Origin: Bradyrhizobium sp. JYMT SZCCT0180
Lineage (GTDB): Bacteria; Pseudomonadota; Alphaproteobacteria; Rhizobiales; Xanthobacteraceae
Direction: 5' to 3'
Assembly (NCBI RefSeq): GCF_018130165.1
Contig: NZ_JAFCLZ010000008.1
Location: 124,001-188,000 of the forward strand
DNA length: 64,000 nt
This document shows positions 1 through 8,454 of the stretch, in pieces (position 1 is the stretch's first letter; each line of letters opens with the position of its first letter). Made by a program: the position numbers and the translations under genes. The notes beneath the pieces are model-generated. The model had not been told where the DNA came from, did not search any database, and saw nothing but the letters and a program-made list of their open reading frames with translations.

Positions 1-905
1 GGCACCAGGCCTTCGGGCATGAACAGGACAATCGCGACAAAAATGACGCCAAGCAGGATCAGCCAGCGCGTGATGTAGGCGCTGACGATATTTTTGAGAA
101 TGACGACGAGTGCCGCGCCGACGACCGGCCCGAGCAGCGTGCCGGTGCCGCCGGCGATCACCATCAGAAGGGCTTCGGCCGACGTCGTAAGATGCAGTGT
201 CTGGGGGCTGACGAACTGGTGGTAATAGGCATAGAGCAGGCCGGCGACTGCGCCCCAGAAACCTGCGAACACGAAGCTCAGCCACTGAATCAGCCATACT
301 TCGTAACCGAGCGCCCGCATGCGCCGCGGCTGATCACGGGTACCTTGCAGGCTCTGCCCGAGTCCGGACTGAACGAAGCGTGCGATGCACCACAGCGCTA
401 TGCCGAGGAAGGCGAGAACAAAATAGTAGAAGATGGCGGGGTCCATCAAATTGAGGCCAAACGGGTGCGGCCGCTTGAGTCCGCCCAACCCGTTGTCACC
501 GCCGGTCAGGCTGGCCCATCGATAGGCAACGCCCCACAGGATCTGGCCAAGCGCCAGCGTAATCATCAGAAACCCAAGACCTGACGCGCGCAGGGCCAGA
601 AAGCCGAACAGCATCGCCAGCACTGTCGTCGCTCCGATGGCGATCAGTGCTCCCGCAAGATGCCCGAAGCCCGCATGCGCGGTGAGGTATATCGACAGAT
701 AGGCGGCTACACCGAGATAGGCCGCGTGACCCAGCGAGGTCATGCCGCCGAACCCGATCAGCAGATTGAGGCTGAGGGCGAGAATTGCCGCGATCACGAT
801 CTGGCTTGCGATGTTGACGTAGTAATCCGACGTGACCAGCCACGGCAATGCCAACAGCGCGGCGACTGCAACAAGCCACGAGATCATGCTGGATGGGACA
901 CGCAT
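1..905 (-). CDS. livM: Liv-type ABC importer permease (LivM-like), partial at left edge
   Basis: Inner-membrane permease of a branched-chain/hydrophobic amino acid type (HAAT) importer, the partner of the LivH-like gene just upstream. About 301 codons are visible and the gene runs off the left edge, so its C-terminus is missing. The translation starts MRVPSSMISWLVAVAAL and is built of long hydrophobic helices; a charged cytoplasmic loop containing ALGYEVWLIQ lies near residue 195, as in LivM proteins. The start is fixed by a TGATG overlap with the stop of the LivH-like gene. LivG/LivF ATPase genes are not seen on this side and probably lie beyond the edge. The substrate cannot be read from the sequence; the neighbouring ACMSD-like hydrolase suggests an organic or aromatic acid. 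Confidence 0.88.
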   Translation of the reverse strand, partial: MRVPSSMISWLVAVAALLALPWLVTSDYYVNIASQIVIAAILALSLNLLIGFGGMTSLGHAAYLGVAAYLSIYLTAHAGFGHLAGALIAIGATTVLAMLFGFLALRASGLGFLMITLALGQILWGVAYRWASLTGGDNGLGGLKRPHPFGLNLMDPAIFYYFVLAFLGIALWCIARFVQSGLGQSLQGTRDQPRRMRALGYEVWLIQWLSFVFAGFWGAVAGLLYAYYHQFVSPQTLHLTTSAEALLMVIAGGTGTLLGPVVGAALVVILKNIVSAYITRWLILLGVIFVAIVLFMPEGLV

Positions 906-1765
906 CAGATCGCCTGCCTTCCGAACAGGCCGGTCGGCCGCAGCGTGAGGACGAGGACCATCGGCAGGAAAAGGATCACGTAGGCGAGATCGGGAAACAG
1001 CGCTTGCCCGTAGCTGTAGATGAAGCCGATGAGGAGGCTGCCGACGAACGCGCCGACCAGGCTGCCGACGCCGCCCAGAATAACGACGACCAGCGCAAGC
1101 GGCAGCATGTCGGAATCGAGGCCCGGGTATACCGACAGGATCGGTCCTGCCAGCACGCCTCCGGCGCCGGCCAGCGCGGAGCCGAGGCAGAATACCGCGG
1201 AGAACAGCAGTGAAGTGCGGATGCCCATTGCGCGGGCCATGGGCAGATCGTCGACGCCGGCACGGATCATGGCGCCGAGACGGCTGCGCTCAAGTAGCAA
1301 CCAGAGAGCGGCGGCCAGCGCGAACGCGACGCCGATCACGAACAGGCGATAGATCGGAAACGCCAAGTTCGAGACGCGGAGGGCGCCCGCCAGTTCCCGG
1401 GGCATCGGCACCGGACGCGGATCGCCGGTCCAGATCCACACGCAGGTGTCGGCGATGATGAATGCGATGCCGAGCGTCACGAGCACCTGGGCCAGCGGCT
1501 GCCCGTTCAGCCGGCGCAGGATAAAGCGCTCGATCAAGGTACCGAGGATGCAGATTGCGCCGCCACCGATCAGGATCGCGATCCAGAAATTCACGCCGGC
1601 CTCGATCGCCGACACGCCAACATAGGCGCCGAGCATGAAGTATGCGCCGTGCGAGAGATTGACGATGCGCATGAGGCCGAAGATCAACGAAAAGCCTGAC
1701 GCCAAAATGAACAGGAGGGATCCGAACGCAAGACCGTTCAAACCCTGAATGATCCAGAAATTCAT
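905..1765 (-). CDS. livH: Liv-type ABC importer permease (LivH-like)
   Basis: 286-residue inner-membrane permease of the HAAT importer family. It has the family's opening hydrophobic segment followed by the conserved LMRIVNLSHGAYFMLGAYVG region near residues 30-50, and the VILGGVGSLVGAFVGSLLIG segment near residue 230 that is typical of LivH. The stop overlaps the downstream LivM-like start as TGATG, so the two are translationally coupled. It is 24 bases downstream of the binding-protein gene, in the order binding protein, LivH, LivM. Confidence 0.9.
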   Translation of the reverse strand: MNFWIIQGLNGLAFGSLLFILASGFSLIFGLMRIVNLSHGAYFMLGAYVGVSAIEAGVNFWIAILIGGGAICILGTLIERFILRRLNGQPLAQVLVTLGIAFIIADTCVWIWTGDPRPVPMPRELAGALRVSNLAFPIYRLFVIGVAFALAAALWLLLERSRLGAMIRAGVDDLPMARAMGIRTSLLFSAVFCLGSALAGAGGVLAGPILSVYPGLDSDMLPLALVVVILGGVGSLVGAFVGSLLIGFIYSYGQALFPDLAYVILFLPMVLVLTLRPTGLFGRQAI

Positions 1766-1789
1766 GCGGATCCCTCCCGGCGGAGCAAA

Positions 1790-3010
1790 TTACTTCGCCG
1801 CTGTCCAGTCGCGCGAATAGACAGGGCTCTTGAGGAATTCGTCAGCCCCGTAGGTCCAGAACTGGCTAACCGCTGGATAGGTCTTGATGACGCTGTTCTG
1901 CAGCCTTCCGTCCTTTTTCTCGACCTTGCGGATCGACACATCGAGGATGGGCTGGCCGTACGCGTCGAGCTTCACCGGACCATAGGGGCTTTGCGAGATG
2001 TTGACGCTACGCAAGGCCTTCATGAAGGCGGCCTTGTCGGAGATGTCGCCCTTGACCTGCTCCAGAGCATTGTTGAGGAACTGGCAGGCCATGTAGGCGC
2101 CGACGGTGTAGTAGCCCGGATCGGCGTTGTAGGCCTTGCGCACGGCTTCCACGAATTTCTTGTTGGCGGGAGTATCGGTTGCGGCGCTATACCAACCGGA
2201 CGAGATCACGCCCACCGCTTCATCGCCCATGCGCTTGAGAATGCCCTCGTCGACCGTCGTCATGGCGCCGAGAACCGGCTTTTGCATGCCATAGTTCTTG
2301 TATTCACCGAGAAACTTGATGCCGTTGCCGCCGGCAAACCCCGCGAAGACTGCGTCGACGCTCGGGTCGATCTGCGTAATGTAGGTGCCGTATTCCGCGG
2401 CGTTGAGCGGCGACCACAGCTTCTGGACGACTTTGCCGCCGTTCTGTTCGAACGTTCGCTGGAAGCCGGCCGAAAGTTCATGGCCAAATGCGAAATCGTC
2501 GGCGATGATCGCGATCTTCTTGTAGTGCAAATCCTTCGCAGCATACTCGCCAAGTGCATGATGCGCCTGCGCCGACGTGCCGACAGCGCGCACGAACCAT
2601 GGATTGGGCTTGCGCTGGGTCAAGTCCTCGGCGGCAGCGGAAGGCGAGATGATTGGCGTCTTGGTTTGCCGGATGTAATCGTCGATGGCGAGTGCCTCGA
2701 AGGCCGCCAGTGGACCGATCAACACCTGCGCGCCGTCGCGTTCGACCAGTTCCTGCGCCTTGGTCTTGGTCACGGCAGGTTGGCCGGCTGTATCGGCGGT
2801 GATGATCTCGATCTTGCGCCCGGCCATTTCGCCGCGGTGCTCATCCATACACAGCTTCAGGCCTTCTTCCATTTGCCGGCCGCCGGCGGCCAAGGCCCCC
2901 GACCTGACCGTCATAAAGCCGACCTTGAGCGGCTCGGCAGCCTGCAGCGGCGTCAGAGCCGTCCACGCGGCGAGGACTGTCGTCGATAAAAAGATGCGGG
3001 TACGCACCAT
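1790..3010 (-). CDS. ABC importer periplasmic binding protein (LivK-like, Peripla_BP_6)
   Basis: 406-residue secreted substrate-binding protein that delivers the ligand to the LivH/LivM channel. The N-terminus is a Sec signal (positively charged MVRTR, hydrophobic core, cleavage near LQAAEP). The mature part starts PLKVGFMTVRSGALA, the usual first beta strand of type I periplasmic binding proteins, and has the IIADDFAFGHE strand near residue 180. The ATG at 3010 is preferred over an upstream alternative at 3046 because GGGAG lies 9 bases before it and the signal peptide then starts cleanly. It is divergent from the GntR gene, so the 226-base gap holds both promoters. Ligand unknown. Confidence 0.88.
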   Translation of the reverse strand: MVRTRIFLSTTVLAAWTALTPLQAAEPLKVGFMTVRSGALAAGGRQMEEGLKLCMDEHRGEMAGRKIEIITADTAGQPAVTKTKAQELVERDGAQVLIGPLAAFEALAIDDYIRQTKTPIISPSAAAEDLTQRKPNPWFVRAVGTSAQAHHALGEYAAKDLHYKKIAIIADDFAFGHELSAGFQRTFEQNGGKVVQKLWSPLNAAEYGTYITQIDPSVDAVFAGFAGGNGIKFLGEYKNYGMQKPVLGAMTTVDEGILKRMGDEAVGVISSGWYSAATDTPANKKFVEAVRKAYNADPGYYTVGAYMACQFLNNALEQVKGDISDKAAFMKALRSVNISQSPYGPVKLDAYGQPILDVSIRKVEKKDGRLQNSVIKTYPAVSQFWTYGADEFLKSPVYSRDWTAAK

Positions 3011-3200
3011 GCTTAATCTCCCTGGAGCCGAGACTTGATACATCACGATTTATATTTTTGCTTCTTCTTAAGATGTCACTAAGCCATCCAAAGAGTCAAC
3101 CGTTGGATAGAAAAGTTGCTTCAAGTGCCAATTTTTTGGTGTAATTGGCTCGAAAATAGCAATATGATCCGCTGGGTAGGTACCAAACTTGGAATCGTGA

Positions 3201-3214
3201 TATCTTACAAGATA
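3201..3214. promoter_or_regulatory. Inverted repeat, candidate GntR operator
   Basis: A perfect dyad TATCTT-AC-AAGATA lies 21 bases upstream of the GntR start and in the gap shared with the divergent Liv-type operon. FadR-type GntR proteins usually bind short palindromes in their own divergent promoters, so this is the best operator candidate. A related but spacer-less TCTTAAGA sits at 3066-3073, near the start of the binding-protein gene. Assignment is inference from position and symmetry. Confidence 0.45.
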
Positions 3215-3235
3215 GAAAGAGGCGACGGTTCGACG

Positions 3236-3868
3236 ATGCAAGGACAGCGAATCTACGATTTCCTCAGGCGGGGTATTCTGACATGTGATCTGCCGCCCGG
3301 CCGCGAATTGCGCGAGCAGGAGCTCGCCCAGCAGTTTGATGTCAGCAAGTCGCCGGTGCGCGAGGCGCTCCAGCACCTTGTCAGCGAAGGACTGGTCATC
3401 GTCATTCCTCGTCAGGGGTATCGCGTGTCGCCGGTGTCGTTGCGGGATGCCAACGAGATCTTTGCGTTTCGCCAGGCACTCGAACTCGCGTGCATCGCGG
3501 AAGCTGTGAAGAATGCACCGGACGAGGAGCTGAAGGCGCTCGATCGGTTTCGCGAATTCGACGGCGACTATGAAAACGAGTTCATCAGTTACAACCAGGA
3601 ATTTCACTGCGTTCTCGCGCGATGCTCCAACAACGGCCGGATGGCGCGAACAACCTGCGAGCTGATCGAGGAAACCGAGCGCCTTGTCAGGATGAGCGTC
3701 GCCGCGGTTCGGCCCAAAGCACACAAGTTCGTCGAAGAGCACAATGACATTATTTCAGCGCTTCAGGCGCGCGACTCGCGCCGTTCGGTCAGCCTGCTGA
3801 AAGCTCACGTTTCGGCGGCCGTCAAACGGTTCAGCACCGCCCTGGAATGGACGGCCATGCAGGCCTGA
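3236..3868 (+). CDS. GntR family regulator, FadR/FCD subfamily
   Basis: 210-residue DNA-binding regulator. The winged helix-turn-helix covers about residues 1-70: GRELREQELAQQFDVSKSPVREALQHL is the signature recognition region and is followed by the wing VIPRQGYRVSPV. The C-terminal half is the all-helical FCD ligand-binding domain, with the expected histidine-rich metal/ligand residues (NQEFHCVLARCS, EEHNDIISAL, LLKAHVSAAV). The ATG at 3236 is chosen because the DNA-binding domain begins immediately after it; longer in-frame starts add an untypical N-terminus. It lies 39 bases before the hydrolase gene and divergent from the Liv-type importer, so it probably senses the transported acid or a derivative and controls both. 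Confidence 0.85.
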   Translation: MQGQRIYDFLRRGILTCDLPPGRELREQELAQQFDVSKSPVREALQHLVSEGLVIVIPRQGYRVSPVSLRDANEIFAFRQALELACIAEAVKNAPDEELKALDRFREFDGDYENEFISYNQEFHCVLARCSNNGRMARTTCELIEETERLVRMSVAAVRPKAHKFVEEHNDIISALQARDSRRSVSLLKAHVSAAVKRFSTALEWTAMQA

Positions 3869-3907
3869 GCTCAGCTTTTCGACGACTTTCAAGAACGGGG
3901 CCTGTTA

Positions 3908-4981
3908 ATGATCGACCGCAAAAATCGCTATGGCTTGACTGCAGCCCGCATTCATGACGCCGACGGCCGCGCCCGCCGTCCAACTTCCACAACGATCGAT
4001 ATTCATTCGCACGTCTTTGTCCGCGAAGCAGCCAGGGTGGCGCAACCCCACAACGACATCAGCCGTATTTCGCTGGCCCACTTCGCCGACGACGCGACCA
4101 AGGCAATCAATGCCGGTCAAGAACAAGACATTATGGAGGTGATGACCACGATCGACCGGCGATTGCGTGATCTCGACAAGATGGGCATCGATATCCAGGT
4201 CGTCGCTCCTGCTCCCGGGCAATGCTACTATCATCTCGATACGAGAATCGCCGAACAGGCCCATCGCATCGCCAATGATGGCGTGGCTGAATTCTGCTCT
4301 CACCGGCCGGATCGATTTGTGGGTCTGGGCGGGATTACGCTGCAAGAGCCCGAACTGGCGGTGCGCGAACTCGACTATGTCATGACCCATCTGAAGCTGA
4401 AGGGTGTACAGATTCTAACCAACGTCGATGGCAGGGAACTGTCTGATCCGGCTTTCCGTCCATTCTTCGCCAAGGCTGAAGAACTCGGCGCTTTCATCAT
4501 GATGCATCCGAACGGTTTCACGCACGGAGAGCGTCTGAGGCACTTCTACTTCAACAACATAGTGGGCAACCCGCTTGAGACCACACTAGCGCTGCACAAC
4601 CTGATCTTTAGCGGGACGCTGGCGCGTTTTCCCGATCTGAAACTGATGGCTGTGCATGGTGGAGGCTATCTGCCGGCGTATTCTGGGCGCATCGACCATG
4701 CATGGGGCGCGCGGCAGGATTCCCGTGGTGACCTGCCGCTAGCGCCAACAACGTATTTGCGTCAGGTCTATCTCGACACGGTGGTCTTCAGCTATCACCA
4801 ATTGGCCTATTTGCTCGACCTGTTCGGTCCCGATCGGATCCTGATGGGCACCGACTATCCCTATGACATGGCCGAATACAATCCGATCGGCCACATCGCC
4901 GGTGTCGCCGGCATGGATGAGACGACATTGGCGCAATTGACCGGCGGCAATGCGAAGCGACTGCTGCAACTCGATTCTTAA
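3908..4981 (+). CDS. Metal-dependent amidohydrolase, ACMSD/resorcylate-decarboxylase-like (PF04909)
   Basis: 357-residue TIM-barrel enzyme of the amidohydrolase-2 family, which includes aminocarboxymuconate-semialdehyde decarboxylase and gamma-resorcylate decarboxylase. The metal ligands are visible: D31-I-H33-S-H35 near the N-terminus, H200 in FIMMHPNGF, H250 in MAVHGGGYLPAY, and D316 in MGTDYPYDM. These are the residues that bind a single zinc-like metal in this family, so it should be active. The usual chemistry is non-oxidative decarboxylation or C-C hydrolysis of an aromatic or ring-opened acid. It follows the GntR gene in the same direction, and the divergent Liv-type importer probably brings in its substrate or a precursor. 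The exact substrate is not determined. Confidence 0.85.
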   Translation: MIDRKNRYGLTAARIHDADGRARRPTSTTIDIHSHVFVREAARVAQPHNDISRISLAHFADDATKAINAGQEQDIMEVMTTIDRRLRDLDKMGIDIQVVAPAPGQCYYHLDTRIAEQAHRIANDGVAEFCSHRPDRFVGLGGITLQEPELAVRELDYVMTHLKLKGVQILTNVDGRELSDPAFRPFFAKAEELGAFIMMHPNGFTHGERLRHFYFNNIVGNPLETTLALHNLIFSGTLARFPDLKLMAVHGGGYLPAYSGRIDHAWGARQDSRGDLPLAPTTYLRQVYLDTVVFSYHQLAYLLDLFGPDRILMGTDYPYDMAEYNPIGHIAGVAGMDETTLAQLTGGNAKRLLQLDS

Positions 4982-5093
4982 ATCGGTCTTCGCCGTCTGG
5001 CGGTCGTGGATACATGAACGACCGCTTCTGGTGCGCCAGGCGGACCGCGCTTGCTGGGCTTCGTTCTGCTTTGCTGTAGTTTGCTCAAACTGG

Positions 5094-5250
5094 CCCATGA
5101 TGGATTGGAGCGAGAGTTTCGCTATTTCAATGAGATAGTTGGCGGCGTGTGCACGATGTGTGCACCGGGAAATCAAAGGAAATCTGGCGACGACCAATAT
5201 GGGCAGTCCGAACTGAGCGCGCTGCGGTGTCGGTGGGAGCTGATGTCGGA
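5094..5250. repeat. Dispersed repeat R1, copy A
   Basis: About 150 bp that recurs at 34224-34365 and 45275-45430. In all three copies a GTGCAC-N5-GTGCAC block begins about 50 bases after a GATGGA(T/C)TGGA(G/A)CGAGAG start, with no change in spacing, and ends in a CTGAACTGAACGCGCTG-like segment. It fills the gap between the hydrolase and the SnoaL/enoyl-CoA hydratase fusion. On the plus strand one frame reads VCTMCAPG in each copy, but one copy has stops, so I treat it as non-coding. Function unknown. Confidence 0.75.
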
Positions 5251-5271
5251 TTGTCGTTCAGTTCGGTCTGC

Positions 5272-6474
5272 TCATTCACCGCGGAATTGCGGGCGGCGCT
5301 TGGCGGCGAAGGCGGCGATTCCCTCCTGTGCGTCACCGGTGCGGCTGGCTTCTACGATCGATTCCTTCTCGGCATCGAGCTGATCTGACAACCCCGTCTC
5401 GAATGACTGCCGCAGCATGCGGCGGACGGCACCGAAGGCGCGTGTCGGACCTGCGGCCAGTTTGGCGGCGAGGGCGGCTGCCTCACTCTCCACGGCATCA
5501 TCAGGCGCCAGGCGCGACACCAATCCGAAGTCGAGCGCCTCCTGCGCGGTTAGTCGCCGGTTGAGCAGGAACAGCTCCTGCGCGCGCCGCATTCCGACCA
5601 TGCGGGGCAGGAACCAGGTGTTGCCGCCGTCGGCAGTCAGGCCGAGCGCCCCATAGCCCAGCGCAAATCGCGCGTTGTCGGCGGCTACGACAATGTCGGC
5701 GGCGTACAGCAATCCCAGTCCACCGCCACCGGCCCCGCCGCGCACTGCAGCGACGACGGGCGCATCGATGCTGGTCAGCCGTTCGATCGCCAGATGAAAG
5801 CTATCGATCATGCGTCGCAACCGGTTCGGCAATTGCTCGCGCGCGGTGCCGGCAAATAGGCCGAGGTCGCCACCGACGGTGAAGTTCGGCCCGTTGCCGG
5901 TGATGAGGACCGCGCGAACGTCGGGCCGTTCGGCAGTCTGTGTCGCGGCCTCGGCAAGGTCGGCCGCCATACGCTCGTCAATCGCATTGCCCTTGTCTGG
6001 GCGGTTCAGGCGCAAGGTTGCGATACCCGCTTCGAAATCGAGCAGCACCGTTCGTATCGGTGCAGCGGCGTCATGCCAGCGTGCGGTGTCGGTGAATTGC
6101 TCGAGCGACTTGATGCGCCCCTCGTCGAATGCGATCAGATGGGCAAAGGCGGCGTCGAGAGCAGCGCCGCCCTGTTTGCCGCGGCCGCGGTAACGGCCGG
6201 TCACCAGCAGGCGGCCATCGGCGAGATCGAGAAACCGTTCCGGCTCGGCGCGTGCCTCGAAGTGCCGGGCGATCGCACCCCAGCCATTCTTCCGCATTGC
6301 CGCGGGGCCATCATGATTGCCGCCGATGCCGAACGGCATGCCCTCGGCGGTGCGGCCGGTGAATTCGGGGTGCAGCAAGGCGTCGAGTTGCACGCGGTCG
6401 CCGGCGGCAAGTGCTGCATAGAGCGCACGGGCGAGTTCGGCGGGGCTTTGGCATTCCAGGCTTTGGCGTTCCAT
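5272..6474 (-). CDS. Fusion of SnoaL-like domain and enoyl-CoA hydratase/isomerase
   Basis: 400 residues in two parts. Residues about 8-135 look like a SnoaL/NTF2-type alpha+beta cone (ARALYAALAAGDRVQLDALLHPEF at the start, FDEGRIKSLEQFTDTARW at the end). Residues about 142-400 are a crotonase fold: LDFEAGIATLRLNRPDKGNAI, then the oxyanion loops TGNGPNFTVGGDL and GGAGGGGLGLLYAADI. The crotonase Glu pair is absent; instead there is an Asp in LGLTADGGNTW, at the place of the catalytic Asp of PaaG-type isomerases. So isomerisation or another crotonase reaction is more likely than simple hydration. The ATG at 6474 has AGGAGGA close upstream. It stands alone on this strand, between repeat R1 and a 720-base gap. 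Confidence 0.82.
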   Translation of the reverse strand: MERQSLECQSPAELARALYAALAAGDRVQLDALLHPEFTGRTAEGMPFGIGGNHDGPAAMRKNGWGAIARHFEARAEPERFLDLADGRLLVTGRYRGRGKQGGAALDAAFAHLIAFDEGRIKSLEQFTDTARWHDAAAPIRTVLLDFEAGIATLRLNRPDKGNAIDERMAADLAEAATQTAERPDVRAVLITGNGPNFTVGGDLGLFAGTAREQLPNRLRRMIDSFHLAIERLTSIDAPVVAAVRGGAGGGGLGLLYAADIVVAADNARFALGYGALGLTADGGNTWFLPRMVGMRRAQELFLLNRRLTAQEALDFGLVSRLAPDDAVESEAAALAAKLAAGPTRAFGAVRRMLRQSFETGLSDQLDAEKESIVEASRTGDAQEGIAAFAAKRRPQFRGE

Positions 6475-6543
6475 CCCGTAGGTCCTCCTTTTCGAAACGC
6501 AATGACAGCGGAGTGCGGCAAATCAACCCGACGGGCAAATTAC

Positions 6544-6558
6544 TTCCGATTTACGGAA
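6544..6558. promoter_or_regulatory. Inverted repeat upstream of the SnoaL/enoyl-CoA hydratase fusion
   Basis: TTCCG-ATTTA-CGGAA lies 70 bases upstream of the start at 6474, and a second palindrome TTACGTAA lies at 6595-6602. Two short dyads so close to one promoter suggest a TetR- or MarR-like operator. No regulator gene sits next to it, so the binding protein is unknown. Confidence 0.35.
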
Positions 6559-6654
6559 ATCATGTCAAGTCCCGAAATGAAAAAGATTTCGCTTTTACGT
6601 AACCCCAAATCAGTGCTTCTGTATGCCCATCCCGTCCTGATCAGAAGGGCGTCG

Positions 6655-7060
6655 GCCGTCGTCACGGACGTTGGGCGGGTTGCGGTGGACGCTTGGTTCA
6701 CGTCAGACGACGGCGTGGATCGAGCGTACGGCAAAACCGTGTGGTCCTGGCGCCCGTTGCCGGCGTCAAGCTGTCGGAGAAGCGTGAGCGGAAACGACAG
6801 CGACGGAGTCAACCCAGAACTCGTCTCCGGGGAGAGCGCGGCATAAGCCGTAAAGCCATTGCGCAGGGAAGGCCGGGTGTTCACCGCTGCCCTGTATGCT
6901 CGTGTGCAACACTTTTAGTGCAAACCGCACACGGGACCGCGGGTGCAGCGCGCACCCGGTCTTCCCTGTGCCCTCTCATTTCGAGGGCAAGGAGATTTCT
7001 GGCAAAGCTCGGGCGCGGTGCGTCGCGAGATCGCGGATTCACGTTCTCCACCATTTCCCC
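6655..7060. repeat. Intergenic block resembling a common Bradyrhizobium dispersed repeat
   Basis: No gene is supported here. The sequence around GTCAAGCTGTCGGAGAAGCG, AAGCCATTGCGCAGGGAAGG and the GTGCAGCGCGCACCCGG segment matches my memory of an intergenic element found many times in Bradyrhizobium genomes, often mis-annotated as small proteins on either strand. This rests on recall, not on a search, and only one copy is in the window. Confidence 0.45.
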
Positions 7061-7096
7061 CTGAAAATGTCCTTGAAGCCCAAATCGGCCGGTGCT

Positions 7097-7130
7097 ATTA
7101 TTTGAACGGTCAGTCGGATTATTTTAGACT
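7097..7130 (+). promoter_or_regulatory. Promoter and shared operator of the Rieske operon
   Basis: A sigma70-like promoter TTGAAC (7102-7107), 17-base spacer, TAGACT (7125-7130). The spacer and flanks form a 26-bp block (7097-7122) that is present, with one mismatch, in reverse orientation at 20883-20908 in front of the FAD/Liv operon. The core is TTGAACGG(T/C)CAGTCGGAT. A repressor bound here would cover the space between the -35 and -10 boxes. The divergent TetR gene next to the second copy is the obvious candidate. Confidence 0.72.
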
Positions 7131-7194
7131 AGGCCGCGGGGCTCCGCAAGAAGAGTTCGGGCCAGCCGCGAAAGATAAAAGGGGAGATGCAGCG

Positions 7195-8454
7195 ATGAAC
7201 GTGGTGCCGCGCGCTTCGCAATGGGGCGAACTGATCCGCTCCGACAGGGTGCACGGCTCGCTCTACAGCGATCCCGCCATCTTCGAAGCCGAACTACAGA
7301 ACATCTGGTATCGCACCTGGGTCTATGTTGGACACGAGAGCGAGGTGCCCAACGCGAACGACTACGTCGTCAAGTCGATCGGCCCGCAATCGGTCATCAT
7401 GACCCGCGACGAGCAGGGCAACATCAATCTGCTGCTCAATCGCTGTTCGCATCGTGGCAACCAGGTCTGTTCCTACGACAAAGGCAACGCGCGCTCCTTC
7501 ACATGCCCGTTCCATTCCTGGACCTTCGCCAATGACGGCCGGCTGGTCGGCTACGCCTTTCCTGACGGCTATGAGGGCCAGGACAAATCAAAGCTTGCGC
7601 TCGGCCGTGTGACGCGGGTGCAATCCTATCGCGGTTTTGTGTTTGGCTCGTTCGCCGCCGAAGGCCCTTCTCTGGAAGAGCATCTCGGCGGTGCGGCCGA
7701 GACCATCGACCGCTTGGTTCGCTTCTCGCCGGAAGGCGAGGTCGAGGTCACCGCGGGCTTCCTCAAGCACCGCGTCAAGGCCAACTGGAAATTCATCCTG
7801 GAAAATGAATGCGACGGCTATCACCCGGCCTTCGTGCACTCCTCGATCTTCGGCGTCGCTGACAGCGCGATCGGCAAGCTCTATGGCGGCGCCTCGACGG
7901 CGGTGACGCGTGACTACGGCAACGGCCATACCGAGATCGACCTGCGGCCCGAGTTCCGCAAGCGCGACGCGCCAATGAGCTGGTTCGGCACCTCGGAAGC
8001 GCGGTTGCCGGATTACACGGCGCGAATGAAGGCCGCCTATGGCGACGAGAAGGCGCGCGAGATCATGATCGACGGCACGCCGCACGTGATGATCTTTCCG
8101 AATTTGTTCATCGCCGAAATCCAGATGTTCGTGATTCAGCCGCTCGCGGTCGACGACAGCGTGCAGCACGTTACCGCGCTGCAGTTCAAGGGTGCTCCCG
8201 ACATGAACCGGCGTCTACGCCAGCAGACCATGGGATCGGTCGGCCCGGCCGGGTTGTTACTGGCGGATGATTCCGAGATGTACGAGCGTTGCCATCGCGG
8301 CGTGCTGGCGCGCAATCCCGAATGGATTTTCCTCGGCCGCGGCGAGAAGCGCGAGCGCCAGGACGAACTCGGCTTCAAGGTCGGCCACGTCACCGACGAG
8401 ATCCCGTCGCGCGGCATTTGGCGGCACTACCGCAGCCTGATGGAGGCGCGCTGA
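7195..8454 (+). CDS. Rieske ring-hydroxylating oxygenase, alpha subunit
   Basis: 419-residue catalytic subunit of an aromatic-ring-hydroxylating dioxygenase/oxygenase. The Rieske [2Fe-2S] site is C84-S-H86 with C104-P-F-H107, separated by the usual 17 residues. The mononuclear iron site follows at ECDGYHPAFVH, with the bridging D207 and ligands H210 and H215; the third ligand would be a later Asp. AGGGGAG precedes the ATG at 7195. Its stop overlaps the beta-subunit start as TGATG. It should hydroxylate an aromatic or cyclic substrate using electrons from a ferredoxin/reductase pair, but no such gene is in this operon, so the partner must be encoded elsewhere. It is first in a six-gene operon. 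Confidence 0.92.
   Translation: MNVVPRASQWGELIRSDRVHGSLYSDPAIFEAELQNIWYRTWVYVGHESEVPNANDYVVKSIGPQSVIMTRDEQGNINLLLNRCSHRGNQVCSYDKGNARSFTCPFHSWTFANDGRLVGYAFPDGYEGQDKSKLALGRVTRVQSYRGFVFGSFAAEGPSLEEHLGGAAETIDRLVRFSPEGEVEVTAGFLKHRVKANWKFILENECDGYHPAFVHSSIFGVADSAIGKLYGGASTAVTRDYGNGHTEIDLRPEFRKRDAPMSWFGTSEARLPDYTARMKAAYGDEKAREIMIDGTPHVMIFPNLFIAEIQMFVIQPLAVDDSVQHVTALQFKGAPDMNRRLRQQTMGSVGPAGLLLADDSEMYERCHRGVLARNPEWIFLGRGEKRERQDELGFKVGHVTDEIPSRGIWRHYRSLMEAR

Noticed and set aside
5147..5167. GTGCAC-N5-GTGCAC as a restriction-type or chance palindrome
   Set aside because: Four occurrences with identical 5-base spacer, and three in a longer conserved context, make chance unlikely; it is kept as part of R1.
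4739..5197. 152-codon minus-strand frame
   Set aside because: It overlaps the end of the hydrolase gene on the other strand and repeat R1, has no Shine-Dalgarno and no family features.
6540..6884. 114-codon minus-strand frame (RPSLRNGFTAYAALSPET)
   Set aside because: Falls in the Bradyrhizobium-like dispersed repeat; proteins of this kind are common over-predictions in that element.
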